DNA from: Liolophura sinensis
Taxonomy: Eukaryota; Mollusca; Polyplacophora; Chitonida; Chitonidae
Length of the DNA: 64,000 bases
Direction of reading: 5' to 3'
Assembly (NCBI RefSeq): GCF_032854445.1
Contig: NC_088296.1
Coordinates: 870,001 to 934,000 of the forward strand
Below, piece after piece: positions 51,601-58,795 of the stretch (position 1 is its first letter; the number at the start of each line of letters is the position of its first letter). A program made the translations under genes and the position numbers. A model generated the notes under the pieces. The model searched no databases. It had not been told where the DNA came from and saw only the letters and a program-made list of their open reading frames with translations.

Positions 51601-54600
51601 TAAGAGGGTCTGATCAGGTCACAAGACAACAGAAGGTGAATGTTTGGAAAAGATTTTCAAGTTGCTGCAGCACATAATGGCAAATCTTCCAGTCATTCAC
51701 ATTATTCAAAATGTTATTGGGGCCTCCATGGCCAAGATGGCCAGAATGCCAACATGGCGCAATGACCCAGGAGCCTCTAACCAATGCAGTGAAGGCGAGT
51801 TCAAGTCTCATGCTAGTTTTCTCTCCATCCGTATGTGGGTAGATCTGCCAAAAACTGCCATTGTATAAATGAAACATTCTTTAGTATGGTGCAAAACACA
51901 AATCAAATAAATCAATCAAATAAAGAAAAATGTTCCTAGAATGTTATTTTGCAGATGGCAGTTCTGTCCTGCAACAAACAATTGGTCAGGGTCAAAATAC
52001 TTTTGGGTGCAGGACATTTTCCTAGTTCTTTTGTTTATGTCCAGACTTTACATGATAAACAATACCTTTAAACAGCTTCTCTATAAGACTTGTGAACTTT
52101 TCCCGCACTGCTGTTGTCAATGATGCTGGGACGTGCATCAGAGTGAGTTGTTTCAACTCTAGGTGCAGGTTGTCATGGTGATTCACTGTTGTTGGTTCAA
52201 AGTCCAGGTGAGAGCCTTCCAGTCTGGACTTGATGTCCCGCAGTTTGTCCAGGGCTTCTCCACTCTCATCCCGTACTTCAGTAAAATCAAAAATTCCTCT
52301 ATATTGTCACTGGTGACATGAAATTCTGAGAAAGATTTCTCCACGATATGTCTGAAATATTCTCTATGTAATATGAAGCCATGATCATTCATTTATTACA
52401 TGACAATTTGTGTTCCTCATATGACAATGTATGATCATAGCTTACATATTACATCACACATGTAATATACATTTCCAGATATACTCGATCATTTTGATCA
52501 TATTTCAGATTTACAGACCTATACATTATTTCAAGATCTTCTTACACTTTTGATCATTTCTTTATCTAATGAATAGGCTATTCTGATGATGTCTGACATT
52601 TCTTGAGTCCGTCAAAACTTTGCTCATATCTTGCTTGTCAACTTGTCATTTTTTGGTTACATTTCAGAATTTGATAATCATTTTTATTCAAGTTGTAGTT
52701 TGCATTAACATTACAAACATAACTTCTGGCTCCAGATCTAATCATGATTTTACTCATGTGTTTCATTTACCAGATGATCATTTTTATTACGTCATATAAC
52801 AGTTCTTGATTTGATCAACATTTTTACAATATTTTACATTTACTGATCTTCATTATTAGCCCATTAGTCATATCACATATTTCTGATCTTGATAACTGAA
52901 TTTCACCTAAAGTTTGGTACGTAAAACTGCACTTTCAGAAACACTTAAAGGCCTTAACATGATATGAAAAAACATTATTCTATTTTACCTAAAACTCCGA
53001 CTTGGTCTTAGAAGGTGGATGAATCAATTAGAATCAAGCAAAATGTATCACTCAAAATATAATAAACTTCAGACGAAGTGGTCAGTACCAGTATACCTAC
53101 ACTTCTTGCACTAATCATCAGTGCATCTTTGACCATGCCTTACATCACCAAATCTGATCATCTGTTGTCCAGATCTAGTTATTAATTTGTGATCAAAGAT
53201 GGCACTTCTGGTTCTTGTTACCACTTTGGTCGTACCTTTTCTTGATCCAACGATCATTTTTACCAAAGCCTAACATTTTCAGATCTGATCATTGTTAGGC
53301 TATGTAATCCATACCTTGTTCTGTTCACATTTTATGGTTACCCTATAATGAGCATGCGCACTAATAATACTGACAGTACCATAGAGTAGCCGTGCGGATG
53401 TGAACAGTGAATGTCAGAGCACGTGCACTAAGTCATACTGACAGTACCATAGAGTAGCCGTGCGGATGTGAACAGTGAATGTCAGAGCACGTGCACTAAG
53501 TCATACTGACAGTACCATAGAGTAGCCGTGCGGATGTGAACAGTGAATGTCAGAGCACGTGCACTAAGTCATACTGACAGTACCATAGAGTAGCCGTGCG
53601 GAAGTGAACAGTGAATGTCAGAGCATGCGCACTAATAATACTGACAGTACCATAGAGTAGCCGTGCGGATGTGAACAGTGAATGTCAGAGCATGCGCACT
53701 AATAATACTGACAGTACCATAGAGTAGCCGTGCGGATGTGAACAGTGAATGTCAGGGCATGCGCACTAATAATACTGACAGTACCATAGAGTAGCCGTGC
53801 GGATGTGAACAGTGAATGTCAGGGCATGCGCACTAATAATACTGACAGTACCATAGAGTAGCCGTGCGGATGTGAACAGTGAATGTCAGGGCATGCGCAC
53901 TAAGTCATACTGACAGTACCATAGAGTAGCCGTGCGGAAGTGAACAGTGAATGTCAGAGCATGCGCACTAATAATACTGACAGTACCATAGAGTAGCCGT
54001 GCGGATGTGAACAGTGAATGTCAGAGCATGCGCACTAATAATACTGACAGTACCATAGAGTAGCCGTGCGGATGTGAACAGTGAATGTCAGAGCATGCGC
54101 ACTAATAATACTGACAGTACCATAGAGTAGCCGTGCGGATGTGAACAGTGAATGTCAGGGCATGCGCACTAATAATACTGACAGTACCATAGAGTAGCCG
54201 TGCGGATGTGAACAGTGAACGTCAGGGCATGCGCACTAAGTCACACTGACAGTACCATAGAGTAGCCGTGCGGATGTGAACAGTGAATGTCAGAGCACGT
54301 GCACTAAGTCATACTGACAGTACCATAGAGTAGCCGTGCGGATGTGAACAGTGAATGTCAGAGCATGCGCACTAATAATACTGACAGTACCATAGAGTAG
54401 CCGTGCGGATGTGAACAGTGAATGTCAGGGCATGCGCACTAATAATACTGACAGTACCATAGAGTAGCCGTGCGGATGTGAACAGTGAACGTCAGGGCAT
54501 GCGCACTAAGTCACACTGACAGTACCATAGAGTAGCCGTGCGGATGTGAACAGTGAATGTCAGAGCACGCGCACTAAGTCATACTGACAGTACCATAGAG

Positions 54601-56298
54601 TAGCCGTGCGGATGTGAACAGTGAATGTCAGAGCATGCGCACTAATAATACTGACAGTACCATAGAGTAGCCGTGCGGATGTGAACAGTGAATGTCAGGG
54701 CATGCGCACTAATAATACTGACAGTACCATAGAGTAGCCGTGCGGATGTGAACAGTGAACGTCAGGGCATGCGCACTAAGTCACACTGACAGTACCATAG
54801 AGTAGCCGTGCGGATGTGAACAGTGAATGTCAGAGCACGTGCACTAAGTCATACTGACAGTACCATAGAGTAGCCGTGCGGATGTGAACAGTGAATGTCA
54901 GAGCATGCGCACTAATAATACTGACAGTACCATAGAGTAGCCGTGCGGATGTGAACAGTGAATGTCAGGGCATGCGCACTAATAATACTGACAGTACCAT
55001 AGAGTAGCCGTGCGGATGTGAACAGTGAACGTCAGGGCATGCGCACTAAGTCACACTGACAGTACCATAGAGTAGCCGTGCGGATGTGAACAGTGAATGT
55101 CAGAGCACGTGCACTAAGTCATACTGACAGTACCATAGAGTAGCCGTGCGGATGTGAACAGTGAATGTCAGAGCACGTGCACTAAGTCATACTGACAGTA
55201 CCATAGAGTAGCCGTGCAGATGTGAACAGTGAATGTCAGAGCATGCGTACTAATAATACTGACAGTACCACAGAGTAGCTGTGCGGATGTGAACAGTGAA
55301 TGTCAGGGCATGCGCACTAATAATACTGACAGTACCATAGAGTAGCCGTGCAGATGTGAACAGTGAATGTCAGAGCATGCGCACTAATAATACTGACAGT
55401 ACCATAGAGTAGCCGTGCAGATGTGAACAGTGAATGTCAGAGCATGCGCACTAATAATACTGACAGTACCATAGAGTAGCCGTGCGGATGTGAACAGTGA
55501 ATGTCAGAGCATGCGCACTAATAATACTGACAGTACCATAGAGTAGCCGTGCGGATGTGAACAGTGAATGTCAGAGCTGGGTACAATAAATGTTGTCATC
55601 AAGTAACAGTCGGTATGTTAACAATCATCATTTTGATCATGCATACATACCTTGTTCTTCCAAACGCCGTACTCAAGAATATTTCACTTATACGACGGCG
55701 GCCAGCATTATGGTGGGAGGAAAACGGGCACAGCCCGGGGGAAACCCACGATCATCCGCAGGTTGCTGGCAGACCTTCCCACATACGGCCGGAGAGGAAG
55801 CCAGTATGAGCTGGACTTGAACTCACAGCGACCGCATTGGTGAGAGGCTTCTGGGTCATTATGCTGTGCTAGCACGCTAACCGACTGAGCCACTGACGCC
55901 CCGTTCTTCTTCCAAATGAGGTTATTGGCTCATGTGATTGTAACGTTCCTTACCATGTGATGGTAACGTTCCTTAGCTGTGATTGAGCTTACATTTTCAA
56001 ACCTGATCAACCCCTCAACTGGTCATGGGTTTCCACTGGGCTTCATCTGGTTTCCTCCCACCATAAGGCCGGCCATCGTGGTATAAGTGAAATATTCTTG
56101 AACACATCCTAAACCATCAATTAGACAAATTGATAAGTTAACCAAACCTGATCATCAGTTTGATTGAGCCTTACATTTCTTGATGTGATCGTCTTGTTGA
56201 GCGTGTCGCCGTAGTGACAGATGTAGTCTTTCTTGAGCCTGCACACTGTCCGTGGCCATGGCAACCAATGATAAATCTACAGGTTTGACTTCATCCAT
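30493..56298 (-). CDS. RlaP/COG3541-like predicted nucleotidyltransferase, 13 coding exons, 618 aa
   Basis: Thirteen exons on the - strand join with matching intron phases into one 618-codon frame: 56298-56175, 52275-52066, 51264-51083, 48192-48033, 44066-43943, 42940-42814, 42558-42387, 41594-41416, 40587-40453, 36006-35962, 34373-34236, 32769-32659, 30642-30493. All introns are GT-AG. The C-terminal half (residues about 390-618) has the polymerase-beta-type nucleotidyltransferase signature GSHLYGLSTPDSDVD (G402, S403, D414, D416), then YEARMFCEMLLK...ILELLF, which fits the YxLRKFxxLxLKGNPxxLELLF pattern I associate with COG3541/RlaP. RlaP proteins are predicted from comparative genomics to add nucleotides during RNA repair; the substrate here is unknown. 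The N-terminal half (about 112-366) aligns to the second half by eye but lacks the motif. An upstream 5' exon is implied by the acceptor at 56344. Exon structure is strong; the biochemical role is inferred. Confidence 0.85.
30683..32505. repeat. ~86-94-bp minisatellite made of SINE B heads
   Basis: About 20 units in intron 12. Each has CTCGACTTGAACTCACAGTA and TTATTGTGCTGTGCTATGCT, and about half also have AGCACGCTAACCACTAGGTC. This is the reverse complement of the tRNA-like head of SINE B (compare GGACTTGAACTCACAGCGAC and GCTAGCACGCTAACCGACTG at 55814-55890). At the left edge, GGAAGCCAGCATAAGCTCGC preserves SINE sequence outside the unit, which marks the origin. Confidence 0.9.
32659..32769 (-). 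CDS. Nucleotidyltransferase exon 12
   Basis: Residues 533-569, IFHKLGGVEQMLEGKTP then DRDFIMRVRKDELQ. Acceptor TGTTAACAG, donor TTACAG|GTAGGT. Confidence 0.88.
32770..32854. other. Intron 11 start
   Basis: Unique intron sequence between exon 12 and the SINE-like fragment. Confidence 0.5.
32855..33045 (+). mobile_element. Third repeat family (D), SINE-like
   Basis: GATGAGGTGGCTTGATCGAA and TCCAGCTCTCGCTGTTTCG (B-box-like), then CCAGGTAAAGGTCTGTGCTT, TACTCTGGGAACTCCAGATT and CCTCC. A second fragment with TTCTAGCTCTCGCGGTTTCG lies at 34868-34980. The tRNA relationship is inferred from the head only. Confidence 0.5.
33035..33795. repeat. ~19-bp minisatellite seeded at the end of repeat D
   Basis: About 40 units of TCCGCCTAATCCGTTTTCC with variants (CCGTCATCTAATCCGGTTT; CCCTCACCTATTCCACTTT). 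A longer block of about 190 bp repeats near 33260, 33380, 33530 and 33650. The first unit is the last CCTCCGCCTAATCC of family D. Confidence 0.88.
33800..33845 (+). mobile_element. SINE tail fragment
   Basis: ACAATTCTTCAATACGTCGT followed by TAAACACCAAGGAAATAAAC resembles the 3' end of mollusc-type SINEs and sits at the right edge of the 19-bp array. Confidence 0.45.
34236..34373 (-). CDS. Nucleotidyltransferase exon 11
   Basis: Residues 487-532, KAIQQYLGLIKNNFNMI and RDRKLFYQ. Acceptor CTTCATATAG, donor TATCAG|GTAACG. Confidence 0.88.
34868..34980 (+). mobile_element. Repeat D fragment
   Basis: ACTCAGATGGTTAGAGC (A-box-like) and TCTAGCTCTCGCGGTTTCGG. It lies in intron 10. Confidence 0.4.
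34983..35165 (-). mobile_element. SINE family B, diverged
   Basis: TTATTTGATTGGTGTTTTAA, CGTACTCAAGAATATTTCAC, AACATGAGCTGAACTCACAG: reverse-complement family B from tail to B box. Confidence 0.75.
35320..35912. repeat. ~33-bp minisatellite array
   Basis: About 18 units of GCTGGTTGTAACAATTGTCC followed by TAACATGCTGATT, with shorter units (ACATGCTGGTTGTAAC). A block at about 35497-35640 repeats at about 35715-35860. It ends 50 bp from exon 10. Confidence 0.93.
35962..36006 (-). CDS. Nucleotidyltransferase exon 10 (45-bp micro-exon)
   Basis: Fifteen residues, LLFVDSVDYVSEEWK (472-486), in phase 0 on both sides. Acceptor TTTTTTGTAG, donor AAG|GTATGT. It is too short for ordinary frame searches and sits between two large arrays. 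Confidence 0.85.
36120..39692. repeat. 88-bp minisatellite array
   Basis: About 36 units of GGGCTATCACCGTAAAAGTC, CACCTGACAGTCATGACAAA and CCTAGACTGGTCACTCACAT, filling most of intron 9. A 97-bp variant duplicates ATCATGTTTC. It is interrupted by SINE A at 37225. Units left of the SINE mostly read CTGGTCACTC; units right of it more often read CTCGTCACTC. Confidence 0.95.
37225..37590 (+). mobile_element. SINE family A, full length, inside the 88-bp array
   Basis: Head GGATAGCACAGTTGGTAGAG, GATCAATCCTTGATCGAGTC, body GGCTTACTTGCCTTCGGTAA, tail TACGACGTTAAACCCCAAGC and (CACT)n. The host word ACATTGACACCA is duplicated on both sides (37213-37224 and 37591-37602). Confidence 0.9.
39770..40009. 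repeat. Diverged left part of the splice-site array
   Basis: Units with TTTGTCTGATTCACCTCCAA and TATGAATCTGCCTCACCTC, longer and more diverged than the 22-bp units to the right. Confidence 0.75.
40010..40452. repeat. 22-bp minisatellite repeating the exon 9 splice donor
   Basis: About 20 units of TATGAGTCTGACTCACCTCC-AG, with TAACTCC variants. The word ACTCACCTCCAGTAT also spans the exon 9/intron boundary (40447-40461), so on the - strand most units contain the end of exon 9 and its donor, CTGGAG|GTGAGT. Confidence 0.9.
40453..40587 (-). CDS. Nucleotidyltransferase exon 9
   Basis: Residues 427-471, including FEYGVYEARMFCEMLLK. Acceptor CTTTTTCAG, donor CTGGAG|GTGAGT. The donor is the first member of a minisatellite that repeats this same splice site (see 40010-40452). 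Confidence 0.92.
40588..41415. other. Intron 8, no array
   Basis: Ordinary AT-rich intron sequence. AACCCCAACCCAAGTACATT-like words near 40803 faintly resemble the element at 48360. Confidence 0.5.
41416..41594 (-). CDS. Nucleotidyltransferase exon 8 (catalytic motif)
   Basis: Residues 367-426. It carries the catalytic signature: G402-S403, then D414-x-D416 (metal-binding aspartates) on the strand DYVVIY. Acceptor TTTCCACCACCAG, donor ACACAG|GTACAC, which is a weaker donor than the others. Confidence 0.92.
41595..42386. other. Intron 7
   Basis: No array or SINE; contains the poly-C tract at 42334. Confidence 0.5.
42334..42349 (+). repeat. Poly-C tract in intron 7
   Basis: 16 consecutive C (G on the transcribed strand), about 35 bp before exon 7's donor side. 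Confidence 0.9.
42387..42558 (-). CDS. Nucleotidyltransferase exon 7
   Basis: Residues 310-366, ending the N-terminal repeat with VEGILGKWMAKVRVKG, comparable to the C-terminal end of the protein. Acceptor TGCTACAG, donor TTTCCAG|GTAAGT. Confidence 0.88.
42814..42940 (-). CDS. Nucleotidyltransferase exon 6
   Basis: Residues 267-309, LLNNLHNLLKGQRP and onward. Acceptor CTGTTACAG, donor TACAAG|GTAAGT, phase 0 at the end. Confidence 0.87.
43010..43290. repeat. ~36-bp tandem array in intron 5
   Basis: About seven units of TCTGTAAGAATTGGAACATC and TGTGAGATGTAGAACC, beginning about 70 bp from exon 6. Confidence 0.85.
43606..43822. repeat. Short direct duplication in intron 5
   Basis: CACCAGTCATGCCCATAAAC followed by CTGGCTGTGTGATATGT occurs at about 43627 and 43780, flanking a C-rich stretch (43710-43762). 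Confidence 0.8.
43943..44066 (-). CDS. Nucleotidyltransferase exon 5
   Basis: Residues 226-266, with a basic stretch AKKRKTGKMG. Acceptor ATTGCCAG, donor TTCCG|GTAAGT (phase 2). Confidence 0.87.
44238..44725. repeat. 25-bp minisatellite array
   Basis: About 19 units of TATCCTACATTAGGTAATGT-AACGG with two alternating forms (ATTAGG/ATTGGG, AACGG/GACAG). Confidence 0.93.
44726..45778. repeat. 44-bp minisatellite array
   Basis: About 24 units of TAATGTATATAATAGCTAGA-AGTTCTGAAATAGGCACTGTATAG type, directly abutting the 25-bp array. Continues as a half unit after the SINE at 46047. Confidence 0.93.
45790..46046 (+). mobile_element. SINE family B, full length
   Basis: Head GCTCAGTCGATTAGTGCGCT (A box), GTGAGTTCATGTCCAGC (B box), middle GGGAAGGTCTGCGAGCAACC, GGTCGTGGGTTTCCCCCGGG, end TTGAATACGGCGTAAAACAC and an (AAATA)n tail. 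The host word AATAGGCACTG is duplicated at 45779-45789 and 46047-46057. Confidence 0.92.
46430..47960. repeat. 22-bp minisatellite array
   Basis: About 65 units of GAGCTAGTGGCTTGTGAGTG-AT alternating with GAGCTAGTGGTTAGTGAGTG-GT, degrading to the right. It lies in intron 4, ending about 70 bp from exon 4. Confidence 0.94.
48033..48192 (-). CDS. Nucleotidyltransferase exon 4
   Basis: Residues 173-225 including YAIELYHLVHCLAKG and RFAEALFC, matching the helix that follows the catalytic strand in RlaP-type proteins. Acceptor TTTTCTTCAG, donor ATGG|GTGAGT. Confidence 0.88.
48225..48460 (-). mobile_element. SINE-like element with family A tail
   Basis: GGGGTTTAACGTCGTACTTA and TTCAGTCATATGACGCTGAG match the family A tail in reverse. 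The rest (CACCCAGTCACATTATACTG, GGCCAACCAGTCCTG) differs from family A, so it may be a related family sharing the 3' end. Confidence 0.6.
48715..49848. repeat. 68-bp minisatellite array
   Basis: About 17 units of AACTTTCCCACCTGTGACAA, GTTACAGTTATTTGGAACGT and TACCGACAAACTTTGGCGTG, with GGCGTGTCAC/GGCATCTCAC and GTTATTTGG/GTTGTTTCG forms alternating in blocks. Confidence 0.94.
49849..50852. repeat. 15-bp G-rich minisatellite with ~148-bp higher-order repeat
   Basis: About 66 units of GGGAACTGGGGTGCA. A block with TAGAGGGAAATGGGGTGCAG and GCAACTGGGGTGCAGTGAAC recurs near 49993, 50142 and 50308. The + strand is strongly G-rich. It adjoins the 68-bp array without a gap. The - strand proline/serine pentapeptide frame (356 codons) is periodicity. 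Confidence 0.94.
51083..51264 (-). CDS. Nucleotidyltransferase exon 3
   Basis: Residues 112-172. Contains CPWYG (125-129) and RHNVLFIVYV (140-149), the places where the second half has GSHLYG and DYVVIY. Acceptor ATTGACAG, donor GATATG|GTGGGT, phases 1 and 0. Confidence 0.85.
51725..51915 (+). mobile_element. SINE family B, diverged
   Basis: GCCAACATGGCGCAATGACC, CCTCTAACCAATGCAGTGAA, GTTCAAGTCTCATGCTAG and AAACACAAATCAAATAAATC in intron 2. Confidence 0.7.
52066..52275 (-). CDS. Nucleotidyltransferase exon 2
   Basis: Residues 42-111, charged and helical (EALDKLRDIKSRLEG). Acceptor TTTTACTGAAG|TACGG, chosen because phase 1 joins exon 1; an alternative AG at 52299-52300 would break phase. Donor TTTAAAG|GTATTG. 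The longest open frame through this stretch is a different, wrong frame. Confidence 0.75.
52400..53335. repeat. Degenerate GATCAT-rich intron sequence
   Basis: Words like TTACATTTC-AGATCTGATCAT and TTGATCATTTTT recur irregularly (52495, 52720, 52770, 53150, 53280 and again 55980, 56150). This looks like a very old tandem array in intron 1. Confidence is low because no fixed period is measurable by eye. Confidence 0.4.
53340..55575. repeat. 67/68-bp minisatellite with 270-bp higher-order repeat
   Basis: About 33 units of TGACAGTACCATAGAGTAGC, CGTGCGGATGTGAACAGTGA and ATGTCAGAGC, ending in either ACGTGCACTAAGTCATAC (68 bp) or ATGCGCACTAATAATAC (67 bp). TCACACTGACAGTACC occurs at 54241, 54511, 54781 and 55051, exactly 270 bp apart, so four-unit blocks were amplified recently. 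Confidence 0.95.
55665..55903 (-). mobile_element. SINE family B, full length
   Basis: Reads in reverse: CGCCGTACTCAAGAATATTT, CATTATGGTGGGAGGAAAAC, CGCAGGTTGCTGGCAGACC, GGACTTGAACTCACAGCGAC (B box), GTGCTAGCACGCTAACCGAC (A box). This is the best reference copy for the SINE-derived arrays. Confidence 0.9.
56023..56140 (+). mobile_element. SINE family B, 3' fragment
   Basis: GGTCATGGGTTTCCACTGGG, CTCCCACCATAAGGCCGGCC, GTGAAATATTCTTGAACAC. It ends close to exon 1 of the nucleotidyltransferase gene. Confidence 0.7.
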
Positions 56299-56343
56299 AT
56301 TCTGTGATCTTGCGAAATTGATCTTGATTGATCTTGTTGAGAT
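56175..56343 (-). CDS. Nucleotidyltransferase exon 1 (first coding exon found)
   Basis: Acceptor TTGTTGCAG on the right, donor AAAT|GTAAGG on the left (phase 1). I chose the ATG at 56298-56296, giving residues 1-41. The frame is open back to the acceptor, so translation could instead start in an earlier exon not found here; bases 56299-56343 would then be coding rather than 5' UTR. Confidence 0.65.
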
Positions 56344-56757
56344 CTGCAACAACGAAAACATAAGGAGGATTTGAAATCGTAAATGCTAATGGTGTACAAT
56401 CTCACAATCTCAAAGTGCATATTTTTCACAATTAAATTGGGAACTCAAGATATCCATCACAAAAAAAAAATCATGTACATTTTGATATTGAGCTTGGAAG
56501 TTAGACACAATTAGGCCAGACTTAATATTTCCTTGCTGAGCATAATCTGATCCTATGTACATGTATACCTATCATGAAAACTTGTGTCAGTGGGTAGAAA
56601 ATTCATTTCTTCCTTTTTGATTGAAACAAAATTAAAAGAAATTGACAGGGACAATAATTTTTTCTTCAAACTCTCATCAAAGCTTAAGAGTCTGGTTATG
56701 TTCAATTAACATATTTTTGCTGATGCCCTTTAGAATACTTGAAGAGCTGCTGAAGCA

Positions 56758-57790
56758 CAGATGGTTCACAGACCACCATATCATTACTGCATGGGACAAA
56801 GATGGTTCACAGACCACCATATCATTACTGCATGGGACAAAGATGGTTCACAGGCCACCATATCATTACTGCATGGGACAAAGATGGTTCACAGACCACC
56901 ATATCATTACTGCATGGGACAAAGATGGTTCACAGACCACCATATCATTACTGCATGGGACAAAGATGGTTCACAGACCACCATATCATTACTGCATGGG
57001 ACAAAGATGGTTCACAGGCCACCATATCATTACTGCATGGGACAAAGATGGTTCACAGACCACCATATCATTACTGCATGGGACAAAGATGGTTCACAGA
57101 CCACCATATCATTACTGCATGGGACAAAGATGGTTCACAGACCACCATATCATTACTGCATGGGACAAAGATGGTTCACAGACCACCATATCATTACTGC
57201 ATGGGACAAGGATGGTTCACAGACCACCATATCATTACTGCATGGGACAAAGATGGTTCACAGACCACCATATCATTACTGCATGGGACACAGATGGTTC
57301 ACAGACCACCATATCATTACTGCATGGGACAAAGATGGTTCACAGACCACCATATCATTACTGCATGGGACAAAGATGGTTCACAGGCCACCATATCATT
57401 ACTGCATGGGACAAAGATGGTTCACAGACCACCATATCATTACTGCATGGGACAAAGATGGTTCACAGACCACCATATCATTACTGCATGGGACAAAGAT
57501 GGTTCACAGACCACCATATCATTACTGCATGGGACAAAGATGGTTCACAGACCACCATATCATTACTGCATGGGACAAGGATGGTTCACAGACCACCATA
57601 TCATTACTGCATGGGACAAAGATGGTTCACAGACCACCATATCATTACTGCATGGGACACAGATGGTTCACAGACCACCATATCATTACTGCATGGGACA
57701 AAGATGGTTCACAGACCACCATATCATTACTGCATGGGACAAAGATGGTTCACAGACCACCATATCATTACTGCATGGGACAAAGACCTC
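56758..57790. repeat. 41-bp minisatellite array
   Basis: About 25 nearly identical units of GATGGTTCACAGACCACCAT followed by ATCATTACTGCATGGGACAAA. A block of about 13 units (41 x 13 = 533 bp) with the same order of rare variants (AGGCCACC, CAAGGATGG, CACAGATGG) is repeated, e.g. GGACACAGATGG at about 57287 and 57655. All three forward frames are open because 41 is not a multiple of 3 and no stop occurs in 123 bp. Confidence 0.95.
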
Positions 57791-58159
57791 ACATTATTCT
57801 CATCCCCAGTGCCATATGACAATTATCACCAGTCTTGATGAGCGCATGTAGGTTAGCAAATAATGATATTAAAGGCTAATGCTGGAAAAATTACAAGGTG
57901 AAAGAAGGACAGCCATTGGTCTATTTTTCTGTTAGAGGCATTTGTCAATTGCTGGAATACAAGAAGCAGTTTCAATACCAGCCTCTGTCAGGCATTTATA
58001 GATTCCTCTGCTCTCACTGCCCATGAGGACTGCGAAGACTAACACTGGTTAAAGACCATTTGTCTTCCAACAATGCGGAGTGCTTATCTGAATGTCACAT
58101 CTGGTAAAGATCTTCCATCACTTGGCAAGGTTCAGTAGCCTACCCTGGCCACTACACTT
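57791..58159. other. No gene seen
   Basis: Unique sequence upstream of the nucleotidyltransferase gene's known exons. Confidence 0.45.
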
Positions 58160-58255
58160 CTTTCAATGAATAAAACCGACTGCCATTATTGTATAAGTGA
58201 AAAATTCTTCAGTCTATGGCTTTAAACAGCAATGAAATGAATACATTAATAAACA
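58160..58255 (+). mobile_element. SINE family B tail, diverged
   Basis: ACTGCCATTATTGTATAAGT and GAAAAATTCTTCAGTCTATG then AACAGCAATGAAATGAATAC. Confidence 0.5.
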
Positions 58256-58589
58256 AATTAAAAAAGACATAGTACATTAGTGTGACTTTTGTTGCCTGAC
58301 AAACAATGAGGGTGTGTTTATGGATATGTCCCTATGATGTATATTATGTCTGCGATGTGTCCATGGATGTTAGGTATGTTAGCAATATTGTCCTCGGGTC
58401 TGATACTCCAAAACCGGTACTGATGCTCCATTATTGATACTCCGTTGCTCATACGACATTACAATACTTCTTATCCCTAATGTGCAGCTCATTACTGAGA
58501 CTTTAGTGTTTAACTTCTTATGGTGTCATACAAACATCCGTCACTATAAAACATATATGGTGAATGCATTTGCATTTATTTATTAATTT

Positions 58590-58795
58590 GATTCATATTT
58601 TACAACGTACTCGATTATATTTCATTTATACAACGGCAGCTAGCATTATGGTGAGAGGAATCCAGACAGAGCATGGTGGAAACCTACGGCCATCAGCAGG
58701 TTGCTGACTGACCTTCCCAGGTAGGACTTGAGGAGAAGACAGCGTGAGCTATGCTTGAACTCACAGTGACGGCATTAGTGAGAGGCTCCTGAATG
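58590..58795 (-). mobile_element. SINE family B, diverged, nearly full length
   Basis: ACGTACTCGATTATATTTCA, AGCATTATGGTGAGAGGAAT, CAGCAGGTTGCTGACTGACC, GCTTGAACTCACAGTGACGG. Confidence 0.75.

Noticed and set aside
52183-52392. 69-codon - strand frame taken as the exon 2 product
   Set aside because: It is in the wrong frame for the neighbouring exons; the correct frame (EALDKLRDIKSRLEG) has matching phases and splice sites.
56642-57851. Three overlapping ~350-400-codon + strand frames
   Set aside because: They are the same 41-bp repeat read in three registers.
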